A stretch of DNA of 64,000 nucleotides from Elmis aenea. Lineage: Eukaryota > Arthropoda > Insecta > Coleoptera > Elmidae. The stretch lies in contig OX393579.1 in the NCBI GenBank assembly GCA_947652605.1, forward strand, positions 54,380,970 to 54,444,969. The letters are read 5' to 3'. A model generated the notes under the pieces. It was not told the DNA's origin. It searched no databases and saw only the letters and a list, made by a program, of their open reading frames with translations. Both the position numbers and the translations under genes were made by a program. Every line of letters starts with the position of its first letter. Within the stretch, counting starts at the first letter, position 1. This document shows positions 21,773-33,660 of the stretch, piece after piece.

Positions 21773-23485
21773 TTTTTTTTTTTTTTTCCACACCTGCTGG
21801 TGTTGTAGATTACAACTAATCTAATGTAAGATTAACGAGCAATTTTTTACTAATAGTATCTTAAGCTAAAGTGTTTACTGAGTTTACCCATTGGTCTTCT
21901 CAGGTTGTTCTGGTTTGGTACACATACACAAAACGCACAATGCTCTGCTATGGGTCCACTAAACTAATTTCACTAAACTAATTCAAAAGGTTTGGTCCTT
22001 TTGAGTCTTCTAACAATCCCGCGCTGGTCGAGCAGTTGGATTGCTTCAATGTTAACATGATTGTGAAGCCTCTCCTCATGCTTCTGTGCAAATCTTTTAG
22101 CTTCGTCAGCAACCATTTCCATACCTAGGTCTCTGTGAAGGTCACAATTCCTTATGTACCAAGGAGCACTTACAATACTCCTCAGAACTTTATTTTGGAA
22201 CCTTTGTATGATGTCAACATTACTCTTACTGGCACACCCCCACAATTGTATCCCGCATAACCATACAGGTTTTAGAATCTGTTTATATAACATAAGTTTA
22301 TTATGTGTTGACAGCTCGGAATGTCTACCAAGAAGCCAATACATATTTTTGTATTTAACATTTAGTTCCACTCTTTTTTTTTTTATGTGCTCCTTCCATC
22401 GCAGCTTAGCATCTAGGTTCATACCTAGATACTTCGCTGTGTTAGCGTAAGGTATAATTTGATTATCTAGGATAATTGGAAGCTGTTCCGTTTGTCTGGT
22501 TGTAAAATTGACGTGGGTTGATTTATTTTGATTAAGTTTTATACGCCAGCGTTTTGTCCACCCGCTAATTTTATCTAAAGATTTTTGCAGTTTTTCATTC
22601 GCTTCTCGTTCGTTGTTTCCGACTGCCAAAACACTTGTATCGTCTGCAAACGTAGCAATCATAGTTTGTTCCGTTTCCGGTATATCATATGTGTATAATA
22701 AATACAGCAATGGACCTAATACACTGCCCTGTGGTACACCAGCTCTTATTGTTCTCAGTTCTGAGTATTGATCATCACATTTGACTCTAAACAACCTCTC
22801 ATTGATGTAGGATTTCAACAATAGGCTGTAGTGTTTTGATAGAAGTTGTTCTAGTTTGAATTCTAATCCCTCGTGCCAGACTTTATCAAAAGCTTGGGCA
22901 ACGTCCAGAAATACAGTCGAACATATTTTTTTTTCTTCTAATGTTTTCTCCAAGAGATCAGTAATCCTATGTACCTGGTCTATGGTTGCATGATTGTTCC
23001 TAAATCCAAACTGATGCATTGGAATTATACACTTTTCTTCTATTATAGGTTTGAGTCTTTTTAAAAGGAGTTTTTCATACAGTTTGGATAGCACAGGTAG
23101 CAGTGATATCGGTCTGTACGATGATACTTCATTGATCAGTTTACCAGGTTTAGGAATCATGATAACTTGTGCTATCTTCCAGCACCTAGGAACGTATTTT
23201 AGTCTAATGGAAGCATTGATTAGGTTAGTCACTTTGACTATTCCTTTTCGGGGCAGTTGCTTCAGGATTTCTCCAGTTATGAGATCGTATCCTGGTGCTT
23301 TCTTTGCATTAATGTTTGTTTTGATTTCTAGTTTAACTTCTGATGGTGTAACAAGTTCTATTTTGAGAGGAGGGTTTTCTATTATTATTGGAAGGTCTTC
23401 CTCAGTCTGTGTATCGTATGGCTGAAATGTGTTTTCCAAGTGATCGGCAAAGAGGTTCGCCTTCTCTTGGTTGCTTCTAGCCCAT
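21773..23485 (-). mobile_element. Jockey-clade LINE copy J3, 5'-truncated, with poly(A) tail
   Basis: The insertion is delimited by the perfect 13-bp duplication. On the minus strand it ends in a poly(A) tail, seen as T run 21772-21788. Between the tail and the stop codon at 21973 lies a 3' UTR of about 185 bases. The 5' end is cut within ORF2, upstream of the methionine taken as the frame start: SWARSNQEKANLFADHLENT is in frame before it. ORF1 and the endonuclease domain are missing. A clean duplication, a homogeneous tail and an open frame make this the youngest-looking LINE in the window. Confidence 0.9.
21973..23439 (-). CDS. Jockey-clade reverse transcriptase, ORF2 C-terminal two thirds
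   Basis: An uninterrupted 488-codon frame. In residue order: thumb/linker start (1-95); IPKPGK (95-100) and SYRPISLL (107-114), fingers; HQFGFRNNHATIDQVHRI (142-159); FLDVAQAFDKVWHEGL (177-192), with the first catalytic aspartate at 179; GVPQGSVLGPLLYLLYTYDI (234-253); ATFADDTSVLAVG (262-274), with catalytic Asp266 and Asp267; KYLGMNLDAKLRW (336-348); GIQLWGCASKSNV (396-408) and the C-terminal region to the stop. All catalytic residues are kept. The enzyme makes DNA from element RNA at a nicked target in the nucleus. The N-terminal endonuclease is missing because the copy is 5'-truncated, so it cannot be autonomous. The annotated methionine is simply the first ATG inside the truncated frame, not a native start. 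Plus-strand frames over the same region are shadows. Confidence 0.92.
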   Translation of the reverse strand: MENTFQPYDTQTEEDLPIIIENPPLKIELVTPSEVKLEIKTNINAKKAPGYDLITGEILKQLPRKGIVKVTNLINASIRLKYVPRCWKIAQVIMIPKPGKLINEVSSYRPISLLPVLSKLYEKLLLKRLKPIIEEKCIIPMHQFGFRNNHATIDQVHRITDLLEKTLEEKKICSTVFLDVAQAFDKVWHEGLEFKLEQLLSKHYSLLLKSYINERLFRVKCDDQYSELRTIRAGVPQGSVLGPLLYLLYTYDIPETEQTMIATFADDTSVLAVGNNEREANEKLQKSLDKISGWTKRWRIKLNQNKSTHVNFTTRQTEQLPIILDNQIIPYANTAKYLGMNLDAKLRWKEHIKKKRVELNVKYKNMYWLLGRHSELSTHNKLMLYKQILKPVWLCGIQLWGCASKSNVDIIQRFQNKVLRSIVSAPWYIRNCDLHRDLGMEMVADEAKRFAQKHEERLHNHVNIEAIQLLDQRGIVRRLKRTKPFELV

Positions 23486-23498
23486 GATCGAAAAATAT
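23486..23498. repeat. 13-bp target duplication of Jockey copy J3 (right)
   Basis: GATCGAAAAATAT, identical to 21760-21772. Confidence 0.9.
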
Positions 23499-24217
23499 GA
23501 AAAAGTTAGTTTCCTGCAATATATTAAACTTTTTTGGTTATGAATTATAATGAAAAAGAACAATTTTCACACTAAATTTAATGTTATCGAACAGATGAAA
23601 ACCAAGCTGGCTCTGTTTTTTGTTTATTTTTAGTACCGTTTCGCGCTTATGTTGTAATACCTCGTGTTATCGCTTTTGTCTAGTGCGGTATAATTTTTTT
23701 ATCACATTCGTTTATGGCTTGGAGCAGCGAAATTTATTCGACTGATTCCGGCTCGCATATCCACGTCCAAGCTCGATATTATGAGATCCAATTAAGAGAT
23801 TTATGCGGCCCAACTGGTTATTGATTGCCTAAATTTATGGTAAATCGTGGAAACAGTTCATCGATCAACGACAGAAACAGACGAAAAATTTTTTCGCATC
23901 GTCAACAAAGGAGAGTCTGTGAAAACGCAATTCACAATAAAACTTCATGGCCTCGAGCGTGCTGTAGTTTTTCAGGAGTTCTAAAACGATTGTCTGGATT
24001 CGCTCGTAAATGCCCCTTTCACGTCCTTTGCAACAGCGAAGTGGCTCAGGAGGATCTATAATTTTTTATTGCAGATAATCATTTGTTATGTGTTTTTATG
24101 AAGATAAGTTACTGAATTAGCGTTTTCTGTAAATGGACCAATAGGAGTATTAACGATTATTATCTCTTTCCTAATATCATCGCAATTAATTAATGTAACA
24201 TTACAAAAAATAAAAAA
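23499..24217. other. Unassigned sequence
   Basis: A 78-codon plus-strand frame (23825-24061) has no recognisable motif. Nothing else is supported. Confidence 0.3.
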
Positions 24218-24218
24218 C

Positions 24219-24300
24219 ACAGGGGCGGATTTAGGCATGGTCTTTATGGGCTGCAGCCCAGGGACCCGATCAATCAAAGGGCCACCTTCGCGGAAAAAAA
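24219..24300 (+). mobile_element. Probable hAT-type left terminus
   Basis: CAGGGGCGGATTTAGGCATG has the CAGGGGCGG start common to many insect hAT elements, followed by the 12-bp palindrome GGGCTGCAGCCC and AGGGCC. A block rich in GGGCCCCC about 1.5 kb downstream (25725-25790) may be part of the other side, but no terminal complement was found. The following LINE fragment could have inserted into it. Confidence 0.4.
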
Positions 24301-25370
24301 ATAAAAATAGAAACATTAAATATAAAAAATCCTTCGATAGAGTGTCAAGGGAAAAGATCTGGAGGATATTCAAACAAAGTAGAGTGAGAAAAGAATTATT
24401 AAACGCCATTAAAAGTTTATATAAGAGTAGTAGAAATTATGTGCAAACCCATAACAGCAGTTCCCAGGAATTTATAACAACAGTGGGAGTAAGACAAGAA
24501 GGAACATTAAGTCCACTGCTCTTTGTAATTCTTATGGATAAAATAGTTAAAGAATGTAAACAAAACACAAAGAAAACCTACTGGGGTTGGAATAAACTAA
24601 AACCAATATCCTTAACAGAATTAGCCTTTGCAGATAATGTGGTGCTATTAGCTAAAAGCGAAAAGGACTTGCAATTCAATCTAGACGTGTGGGCAGATAC
24701 ATTAAGTAGATATGAATATTAATCTAACAAAGACAAAGGTTATGGTAATAGCGAAAAATCATGAACCAGTTACAATTATGCTAGACCAAAAAAAGATAGA
24801 GCAGGTAGCGAATTTTAAATATTTAGGAAAAATAACTGCAGAGAATGGTAAATTGGAGGAAGATTTGAATAACAGAATAGAGGCAGCGACGAAATTTTAC
24901 TACGCCACTACTAAATGTTTGATAAGCAAGAAGGAGATATCAAAAGAAACTAAGACGTGAGTTTTCAATGCAGTGTAAGTATTCATTCTCACTTGGGACA
25001 CAAAAACACAGAATACAGGTACAGGAAATGAGATTTTTAATAAGAGTAGGGGGATGTAGAATGATCGATAAAATCAGTAACGAAAAAATCCGAAATAACC
25101 TAGGAGTAACATATTAAGAAAAAGATGGAGTCGAATCAATTAAGATGGCTTGGACATCTACTACGTATGCCAGAAAGTAGGATGGAAAATGAAGATGAAG
25201 GAAAAAAGAAGTGAGGCAGAGACTAGAAGAAAAATGAGTCAGCTGGAGAGATGTGCCACAATTAGCTAACGATAGGCAGGAGTGGAGAAACATAAAACAG
25301 AAATAGAAAAGCATACCTCGACACCGAAAGGTGCACGAGAAACCGATTAAGAAGAAGAAGGTATAAAATA
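24300..25370 (+). pseudogene. GVRQ-type (RTE-like) LINE reverse transcriptase and C-terminus
   Basis: The frame 24237-24722 reads KSFDRVSREKIWRIFKQSRV (damaged first catalytic box), GVRQEGTLSPLLFVILMDKI and ELAFADNVVLLAKSEKDL, where the second catalytic aspartate is replaced (FADD to FADN). The next frame, 24712-24960, continues directly with INLTKTKVMVIAK and FKYLGKITAENGKLEEDL. Beyond 24960 the sequence is broken but MRFLIRVGG and NQLRWLGHLLRMPESR (near 25135) remain readable. The LSPLLF and FADD..LLA forms fit RTE-like or related LINEs; the clade is inferred. The copy at 51762-52045, minus strand, shares its 3' part. It is not functional. Confidence 0.8.
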
Positions 25371-26690
25371 ATAAATCTACAGAGAAAGTTGTGCTAAATA
25401 GAGCAAAAATAAATAAACGGGATACGCTAAACCTTGCATTAGATAAGTTCATTATGGATTTAAAAAGAAGAGGCCATGTCTATAGGGAATTTAGCAGACG
25501 AATTAGGAAATAATAAAGAGTTTTCTTTAATTGCCAAAATTTATTGACCACCAATCCCGTTATTATAAAAGTTTGTATATCCAAGTGCATCAAATAAAAT
25601 AGAAAAGTTCTTCAAAGTCTGTTGCCTGTAATTTTACCTATTTAAAAAAAAAGGGGCAAAAAAACAGTTTTTCAACAAAATGGCAAATGAGTCGCTAAAA
25701 CTATTCCAAACTTGGGTTAATTGGGTAGCCAGCCCCCCAAACAGTGTTAGTCTAGGGCCCCCAAAGTTAACGGTCCTGCCTTGACGAGTAATTTTGGGTG
25801 GTACAAGTCCATTTTTGAAGGAGCTTACATACCTATTTTAATACGATGATACATTAAAAACGACTGAATTTTGAATTGTTCTTAAAATTTGTGAATTGTA
25901 TCTACCTACAACTTTTCTCTTACGCATTTTGAACGTTAATGTTCATTGTTAATTACTTAGGAGTCCGTGAACCTGCTAATAGTCTCGTCAAATTCTATAA
26001 ATTTGAGAGAAAATCTCCGGTATTAAGGCCCGAAACTCAGCCGCATTTCCTTCGTTACACCCTGTGGATGTTAATTGAAAGGAGTCGGTAAAACGTCTCC
26101 AACGTCCCATAAATAAGACAGGTATCAAGAAATATACTTCACTTAACACTGCTCTAAGTCTTCATAGGGTTTAAAATCAATGCGCGCCGAGGGGCTCCTG
26201 TCTCTATCGATTAGCGTCCTTTGTCTGTCTCAGCTTCTAGGTATCCCATTCCTGTCACGGTCTGTTCACGTAACTTTTGCACTCCGTCTTCCCTTATTAG
26301 AGCCTGCAGATTAAGCTTCATGCTTAATCTACCTTACTGACTCGAATCTTGATTATTATCTCAATATCGATCGCCTCGGGCATGAATTTCGGGACGGGCA
26401 AAAATTTTAATAAACGAACTTTGCATATACGCGCGATCGCCGGAAATTCTTCGGCGAAGATTCGAACGTTGACGCAAAATAAAATTGTTTTAGGATATTT
26501 ACGTGTTGAATTGAAAAGACAAAACTTATCTGCGTTGCTTTCTTATTCCTAAAATATTTTATTCTTGACTAATTTCAGAGTATTCGCTTTCCTTGCGCGA
26601 AGCTTCGAAACTTTGGATAGAAGAAAATTAACAGAACAAAAACAATATGTTGTGTAGATAAGTGATTCCAGAATAAACACCGGAATATAA
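25371..26690. other. Unassigned sequence, includes a GGGCCCCC block
   Basis: No gene is supported. GCCAGCCCCCCAAACAGTG and CTAGGGCCCCCAAAG (25731-25764) stand out in composition and resemble the interiors of hAT-type elements with CAGGGGCGG ends. A 67-codon frame at 26349-26552 has no motif. Confidence 0.3.
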
Positions 26691-26694
26691 ACAT

Positions 26695-27500
26695 AACGGA
26701 GCTAATGTTCGCAGACGACATGGTCTTAGTCGCGGATACAGAAAACAATCTGTAGCATTATCTAGAAACTCTAAACCTGGAGTTGGAAAAAATCGGTATG
26801 AAAATAAATACCGAAAAAACTAAAACTATGATCTTTACAACAGAGAACAAAGGGAAGAACATCACTTTAAATGGGCTTAGGTTGGAACAGGTAGAAAGCT
26901 TTACATATTTAGGAGTGATCATGATCATAGAGAAAAATGGAAGAATGGACAAGGAAATAAGCGAAAGGACAGGAAATGTGGGAAGAATATTTAACAGTTT
27001 AAGAACAACATTTTGGAAGTAGAGAAGTCCCAAAACGAACAAAAGTGGAAATGGCCCCAAAAAGGTAGTAACACCGGCACTTTTATACGGAAGTGAAACT
27101 TGGGCACTCACAAATAAAAATAGTAGCCGAGTGAATGCAGCAGAAATGGTATTTCTAAGAAAAATCCAAGGAAAAACCAAAAAAGATAGAATCAGAAATG
27201 AAACATATAGAGAACAATTAAAGATTAAATCAGTTGATACAAAAATACAAGAAAGACAGCTGGGATGGTTGGGTCACATTTATAGAATGAAAGAAGAAAG
27301 GTTAACCAGAAAAGCCTATGAAGCAAGATCACAGGAAAAAACAAAAGAGGTAGACCGAGAAAAACCTGGCGAGACGAAGTTAAAAAAGCAACAACGGATA
27401 GAACCATCAAGTGGAAAGACATAAAAAAAGATAGCACAAGACAAAAAAACGTGGAAAAAGTCAGCACAACACAACTTAACAGTCCTACACCTAACAGACT
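26695..27500 (+). pseudogene. GVRQ-type (RTE-like) LINE, palm to C-terminus
   Basis: Starts at the catalytic box ELMFADDMVLVADTENNL (near 26700), with both aspartates kept. The frame 26783-27022 continues with KIGMKINTEKTKTMIF and FTYLGVIMI, followed by a stop. Then ALLYGSETWALTNKNSSRVN is readable (near 27079), and the frame 27131-27424 carries AAEMVFLRKIQGKTKKDRIR and QLGWLGHIYRMKEERLTRKA. This is the same C-terminal signature as in the LINE fragments at 13.8, 25.1 and 45.2 kb. 5'-truncated exactly before the active site and disrupted by stops. Confidence 0.8.
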
Positions 27501-30044
27501 CATGACTAAATAAAAATAAAATATAAACAAGTTTGAAATACTTAATGATGTATTCTCTGATGTATTTTAGAGTTCTCAATAATTGTGATTAGGGTATAAC
27601 ATCTTTTGCTTATCAGTAAACAACATATTTGGCATTGGTCATCAGCATAAGCCTATTATTTTAGGTAAGTCTTCTATGAGTACTATACTCTTAAAGTAAT
27701 CAAAAAAACAGCATTAGTTTTAGTGCATGGTTTAACGTCTTCAAAGCCTCATTTTTTAAATTGTGATCCACCTGATCGTGCTTCATTTATTTTCAGAGAG
27801 CCCCTCATCAAAAATCTTAGTTTCATCCCTATATTTAACTTAATTGCATTGTATCCTAAGCAATTACGTTCATTATTCCAAACTACCATTGTTCATAACT
27901 CCAATTTAGACTTCCCTCCTTTAGAATTTCGTCGCTAATCCGTATCAACTTTGGTTTTCTTCTCCGTCCGACGTTTCCCTTATATAATTTTGATACACAG
28001 TCGGTGCGGACCCCCCAAGGTGGGCCGTCTCGATTTTTTATCCGCATAGTTCGGCGCGTAATTTTCCGTCTGATTTTTTCGATATTTCGTATAACTTTGG
28101 GTATTTGTTCTGTTCGAAAGTCTGCATGGCAAGTGTATAGGGGTGAATAACAATGGTGGAAAGTCTAGGAGAATGGGGATTGTTATTTTTTAGTTGGATA
28201 AAAGATCACGAAAGACAGTTTTTCAAGGAACACGTCTTTACGGTTCCCAACGCTAACGAAAATATGAATAAAGTCATCAATATTCACAATTATATTTGTT
28301 CAAATGTCTAAACAGTTTTAATCACATCATTTAATTTTGTGAGCTTACATTCGGACTTTTTGGATACTTAAAAATTGTATTTATAATACATCTAAATCGT
28401 AAGTTGTAAGTTACTTTCTTTTTGGAATTGACTAAGCATTATAATTATGCAACTTGCCCAAATTCGTAGCCCTTGAAATACATTAACACGATGTTTTTAT
28501 CTTCCACTGTACAACAAATAAGACAAAATACAAAACGAAGTGTTCTGTAATTATATTTACTTGGGCTGTTGTAATATAGAGGGTAGCAATTATTCTTAAT
28601 TTCTGTATTCCAGATTTGAGCTTTCCAGCGATGAACGATTCCCGTGTTGCGTGGTTCCATCGTTGCATGATTCCTGCGTTAACCGATTCAAGATTTGAAT
28701 GTTCCAGATATTAATGACTTACCGATAGAGAGACTGAACGAAAGCGAAAAGTGGTCGTTTTCAAGCTTCTGTTTATAATCGCCTAGCGTTTTCCTAATTT
28801 GCGAGCTTAAAAATCGTTTAAATATTAAGGAACACGTATCAAAATATTAAAACTTCGGAAGTTGTCGGGGTCTATTAGCCGAAATATTCATGCGCCTCAA
28901 AATGTAAGCCGCACTTTTCCATGAATAAACAATCGGCCCGCTTACCGATTCCCAACCAGCTTTTTGATGGGTCTGACATGCCTCTACCACCTTGATAAAT
29001 ATTTAACGGTAAACAAAGTACAAAGGGATGAGTACGACGTGTAGTGAGTGTGTTCGTACGTACAGCCACCCCTGATTCGGTACGCTTATTATTTAGTAGA
29101 CTCACAGAATGGTCTGCTCAAACATTATCAATTATTCGATGTAGATATCTGAGTCATATTTACACAAATCCGTAGTCCCCGGGGATTTGCAATACTAACT
29201 ATAACGGCTAACAAACAGAATACTAATTTATTAAATCCCCACGGATATTTACTCAAAAGCCTAGCACAAGTAAATCGTATACGCTCGAGAGTAATTACTT
29301 TGAAGGTTTCGGTTTTTTTCGCTAAAAGACATAGCACACATTTTCTGTCGCTCCATCAATTATATAACACTACCATCGGGTTCGTTGTACTTAACGAAGT
29401 CTAGTCTAGACTGTGAACGCGCTCAGAAAGTCATCCGCAATTCTGGAACGTTGAGGTAATAAATGTGAATGAATTCTCGCGTCTAGAGCAATTATTATTT
29501 TATAATATTAAACTTCATTTACAGATCGTTTAGCTACTGGGAAAGATTAATTGAGTCTACGGGCGGTTATTCAAATGCTGCAGGCTCGAGCTGTCGTACC
29601 AGCTCTTTAAAACTGGAAGTATTTAACAGATGAACATAGTTTCGTTTTCATATCGAAGTATTTTTGGGATTTTTCACTACACTTAAATACTTCACTCGAA
29701 CCCTGCGGCGATTTTAAAATTGATAGATTTTACTAAACTTTGGAACGGCGCACTTTATAAATTTGTTATCTGGGTCATCTGATAAACTTCGGACATTAAG
29801 AAGAAAATTTGTATTTTTCGATTTAAAAAAAAAATAGAAAACCCATTTGCTAAGCTTTTTAATGGATATTTGGAAAGTTTTCTTTTTAATTTTTGATCAT
29901 CGATAAGCGATTAACATAATGAAAAAGTAACATTGAGAAAAAACTTTGTTGGCCATTTTAAAAATCTCCAATTCATTTCCGAAAAAGCTACAATCTTTGT
30001 TTTCAAAATTCTATTCGTTTTAAATTATTTATCCGTGCTACATA
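27501..30044. other. Unassigned sequence
   Basis: About 2.5 kb without a supported feature. Short frames (60-76 codons, for example near 28445-28668 and 28875-29337) show no motif. Near 28625-28695 the phrases CGATGAACGATTCCCG and TCGTTGCATGATTCC suggest a weak local repetition only. Confidence 0.3.
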
Positions 30045-30360
30045 CAGTCCAAAAGGTATGGAATATGCTATAAGTATATCTCAGTAAATAACCACTTCAG
30101 GGAAAAATGCTTTGAATAAAAGTTGTTTGGTACTTAGTTTTCCACCTTAAGACAAAATTCAAATTCTATTTTTTCGAATAACAAGAGAGCAATGAAACAC
30201 AATTGAATTGTTTTTCATTGCGCTTTTTTTATTCGAAAAAAAATTGATTTTGTCTTATGGTGAAAAACTAAGTACCAAACATCTTTTATTCAAAACATTT
30301 TTCCCTAAAGTGGATATTTACTGAGATATATAACATATTCCATACCTTTTGGACACACTG
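30045..30360. mobile_element. 316-bp Tc1/mariner-type MITE (long inverted arms)
   Basis: Left end CAGTCCAAAAGGTATGGAAT, right end the complement of CAGTGTGTCCAAAAGGTATG (the left end lacks TGTG). TA flanks both sides (30043-30044 and 30361-30362). The arms, each about 140-150 bases, are complementary with scattered mismatches almost to the centre, for example TTTGGTACTTAGTTTT against AAAACTAAGTACCAAA. The element is thus nearly one hairpin. No coding sequence is present. Confidence 0.85.
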
Positions 30361-32955
30361 TATATACTCCTAGATTTATTTCTGCTTCTTCATATCCCTA
30401 AAAATCCTGGTGCTCATTAAAATAGAGACATTCTGTACTATACTTTGTTTTAATTTAAAAGCACGCTTCTTCATTATCTTCAACTTTCAGTACCTCATTT
30501 TGAACATCTCTATACCTTGTATCATGTGTATTATACACATCACTTTTGTTTCAAACGCATTGTCTCCGTAATGCTCATTTTGAAATCGCAAGAACAGGGG
30601 AAAAAATTAAAACCTTGTTGCGCAAAAATTGAGAAGTATAACAGACGAAAAATGAGCTACAATTAATAATCCTTGATTTTTAAACATACGTCTGTTAGGT
30701 AGGATCGAGCATTATTATTGTGTATCGACAAATGGTCGTGATTAAGTTACAAACGAAAATAATACAGGTGAAAAAATTACGTAGCAAAAATTACACCAGG
30801 AATAAATAACACATAATAAAAATTATACAGGGAAAAAATTATATACACGAAGTAAATTACACATTCAAAATTTCACACTAAAGTAACTACACCTTTTAAC
30901 AGAAGCTATGCAGCAATTCTGCAGACGCAGAAGGGGGTGTCTTAAAAATGAATTGTTTCTAATATACCCCATACAATAACCATTAGTTTAAATATTTAAT
31001 GTGACAACCTATATATTTTAATCGAAGTATAAAGGTAGGTATTATGAAATATTGAAAGGTAAATGATAAATGGAAGTCGGTAAAACATTTCACACTTTGC
31101 AATGGTTACAAATAATACAAGCATCAAATTATAAATGGTAATTTAAACAAAAAAAAAAAGACTCAAAATTTTGAAGAAAAAAATGTGAAAATTGGAATGT
31201 GTGTAATTTTTTCTTGCGGAATTTATTCCGGGTGTAATTTTATATTTTCTCGTGCTATTTCATCATGACACCCGACAAATAGTGTTTCACCTCAACTTAA
31301 TATAAGTAAAAAAGTCGTTTACAGTGGTAAAGTGACCAATTCATAATCATATTATAAACATTTTTATAATTGTTTTTTAAGACTTTCTAACAAATCTATG
31401 GACGTAAGTGATGAAAACTGCTTTAATATTTTTTGTCTTCTACGTTCAAAAATAAATATAATAATACAGTAGTTTGCAAAAATTATTTAGATTAAAAATA
31501 ATCGATGTAGCAAGGAAAAATGTCACCGATTTTCTAACTGTGTAGATATGTGGAACTTCTGATTCAACTTCGATGGTTTCCAAAAGATGACCATTAGCGG
31601 TTTATTAAATTAATTTACGCTTCAACTATTGGTTATTTTAATACATCTGGATATTCGCAATAACGCAGTTAAAATTTTCAACCCCTTAATGTGAAAGTTA
31701 ACAAAAATGGGCAATTCTTACTTCCAGAAAAGCGTTCGTGTATAATTCGATCATTTTCGAATTCAGGATTGTAGTTTTTGTAGCAACAATGTCAAAAAAT
31801 ACTAATTACAGTTTTTCGTAACGTTTTCTTGATTATAAGCTTTGCAAATAAGTGCTTATGCAGCTTAAATTTTTGGGAAAATTGGCGAGAATTAATAAAA
31901 AGGTGACACCAAAACTTAGACGACAAAACTCGTATCAGTAGATATTTTTAAAATAAAAAGGATTTTTGGGGCAACTACGTGTTTTTTTTTCATGTATTGG
32001 CAAATTTCGTTATATTTTCCACTAGAATTTACAATTTTAAAGCTAGAAACGTCCAGAAAGTTCAATAAATATTTGAGCAAGAACCCTCCGTAATAAATCT
32101 GCTGGTATCTGAGGAACAACTTGGAAAAATTTGTGCATAAAATTAACTTTGCGCATTTTTCATTTTCCCTAATACAAACATCAAAGAATCACTATCAAAA
32201 TATTCAAATCAACACTTACACGACTTGCCTTGGTAAGATTGGTTCCCATTCATTAGGAAACAAACCCCTTTTCTTCGTCGATGCGAAACAAACAAAAAAA
32301 AAATATTACACTCGACCCTCTAACAGCCCGAAAACACGTAAATTGTCATCAAAACACGAACAACTGCCGCGCATATGTCTTAAATTATACAAACTCTTTG
32401 GTTATATTCACTGAACTATGCCGGTTATCACCGAAATTTATCCCACTGGGGACTAAAAATTCATTAAAATGTATCAAGGCATAAATATACTATTAGATAA
32501 ACAACAGTTTCGTGCTGTGGAAGTTTATTGTAGGCACGATCACCCGCGAGGCAGCACGAATAAAAGGAAAAGTAAAAATTTTATCGCATAATTTTCACTA
32601 CGGCTATTAGACCTGATAGTTTTTGCGGCACTAACTACTGTCTATTTTTGAGGGACGGTTAAAAAAGTTGGGAAAACTTAAAAACTCTAAAGCTATTTCG
32701 AAGTTATAAGACTAACTTTAAGCTACACTCTGCACCCCCAACTGTCTGACACCCTCTGAGAGAACACATGCTACAATTCAAGCCCCTCCACTAGGAAAGG
32801 GCTGCGCGCAAGCGTTTGTAATCGTAAAGCACACGATACATTAAAAATATTAGAAGTTAGTACAAAATTCAGATGAGAACAAAACAAATTTTCCCGAAAA
32901 CATTAAAAATAATTTAAAAATTTGATAATGAAATCCATTTTTCCCTGGACATAGG
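30361..32955. other. Unassigned sequence with degenerate ATTACAC-type reiterations
   Basis: No gene is supported. Between 30765 and 30895 units of the form AAAAATTACACC recur five or more times. Around 31185-31275 the complementary GGTGTAATTTT units appear, giving a loose inverted arrangement of about 500 bases. Short frames near 31916-32484 have no motif. Confidence 0.3.
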
Positions 32956-32959
32956 CTTG

Positions 32960-33660
32960 CCAAAACTTGAGAAGGTAATCCAGGAGTTCGACAAACTTGG
33001 AACAATAAGAATCAGCAACTTATAGAACTGGATGGTGTAGTTTTAAATACAGTTGATGAAATTAATTATGTAGGTATAATGATAGACGATAAGCTTGATT
33101 TTAAAAGTAATACTGATTATACAGTTAAGAAGGTTTCTAAAAACATACGTTTTCTTGGTAGATTAAGCAGTAAACTTCCAGTCCTTACTAAAATTTTAAT
33201 ATACAAAAGTATCACAGCACCCCATTTCGAATACTGCTCTAATATTTTATTTCTGGCGAATACTGCTCTAATATTTTATTTCTGGCGAATACTAATGACT
33301 TAGACCTGCTTCAAAAATTGCAAAATAGGGCTATAAGAATTATTTTACACTGTTACAGATACACCAAAATTACTCTAATACTAGATACTCTACAGTGGCT
33401 TAGCATTAAGCAACGGATAATTTTTAATACGATTATTTTGATTTTCAAGATTATAAATAACCTGCTTCCAAATTCTTTGTTAAAATATATAACCCAAAAC
33501 TCTGATATTCATAATCATCCGACCAGAAACTGCAAAGACTTTAAATTGCCATTCAGGGCACGAAATTACACTCAAAATTCTCTATTTTAAAAGGACTGAA
33601 ATTTTATAACGATCTAACTAGCAAACTTAAAATGAAACTAGACGAAAGCTTATATTAAGG
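32960..33660 (+). pseudogene. CR1/Daphne-like LINE ORF2 C-terminal region
   Basis: The frame 33079-33303 is preceded in frame by VDEINYVGIM and reads IDDKLDFKSNTDYTVKKVSK, IRFLGRLSSKLPVLTKILIY and APHFEYCSNILFLAN. These are the thumb and C-terminal blocks of CR1-related LINEs. It is broken by a 29-bp tandem duplication (33229-33286). The frame 33318-33590 resumes with MQNRAIRIILHCYRYTKITL and LQWLSIKQRIIFNTIILIFK. The catalytic core is missing, and further stops follow after 33590. Confidence 0.8.
33229..33286 (+). repeat. 29-bp tandem duplication inside the CR1-like LINE
   Basis: The unit GAATACTGCTCTAATATTTT plus ATTTCTGGC occurs twice without change (33229-33257 and 33258-33286). Its length is not a multiple of three, so it shifts the frame between the two readable halves of the LINE. 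Confidence 0.95.

Noticed and set aside
22154..23425. Plus-strand frames of 98 and 124 codons
   Set aside because: They are the reverse-strand shadow of the intact Jockey reverse transcriptase.
26758..27579. Minus-strand frames of 140, 101 and 87 codons, hydrophobic
   Set aside because: Shadows of the plus-strand RTE-like LINE; apparent membrane segments come from A-rich coding strand.
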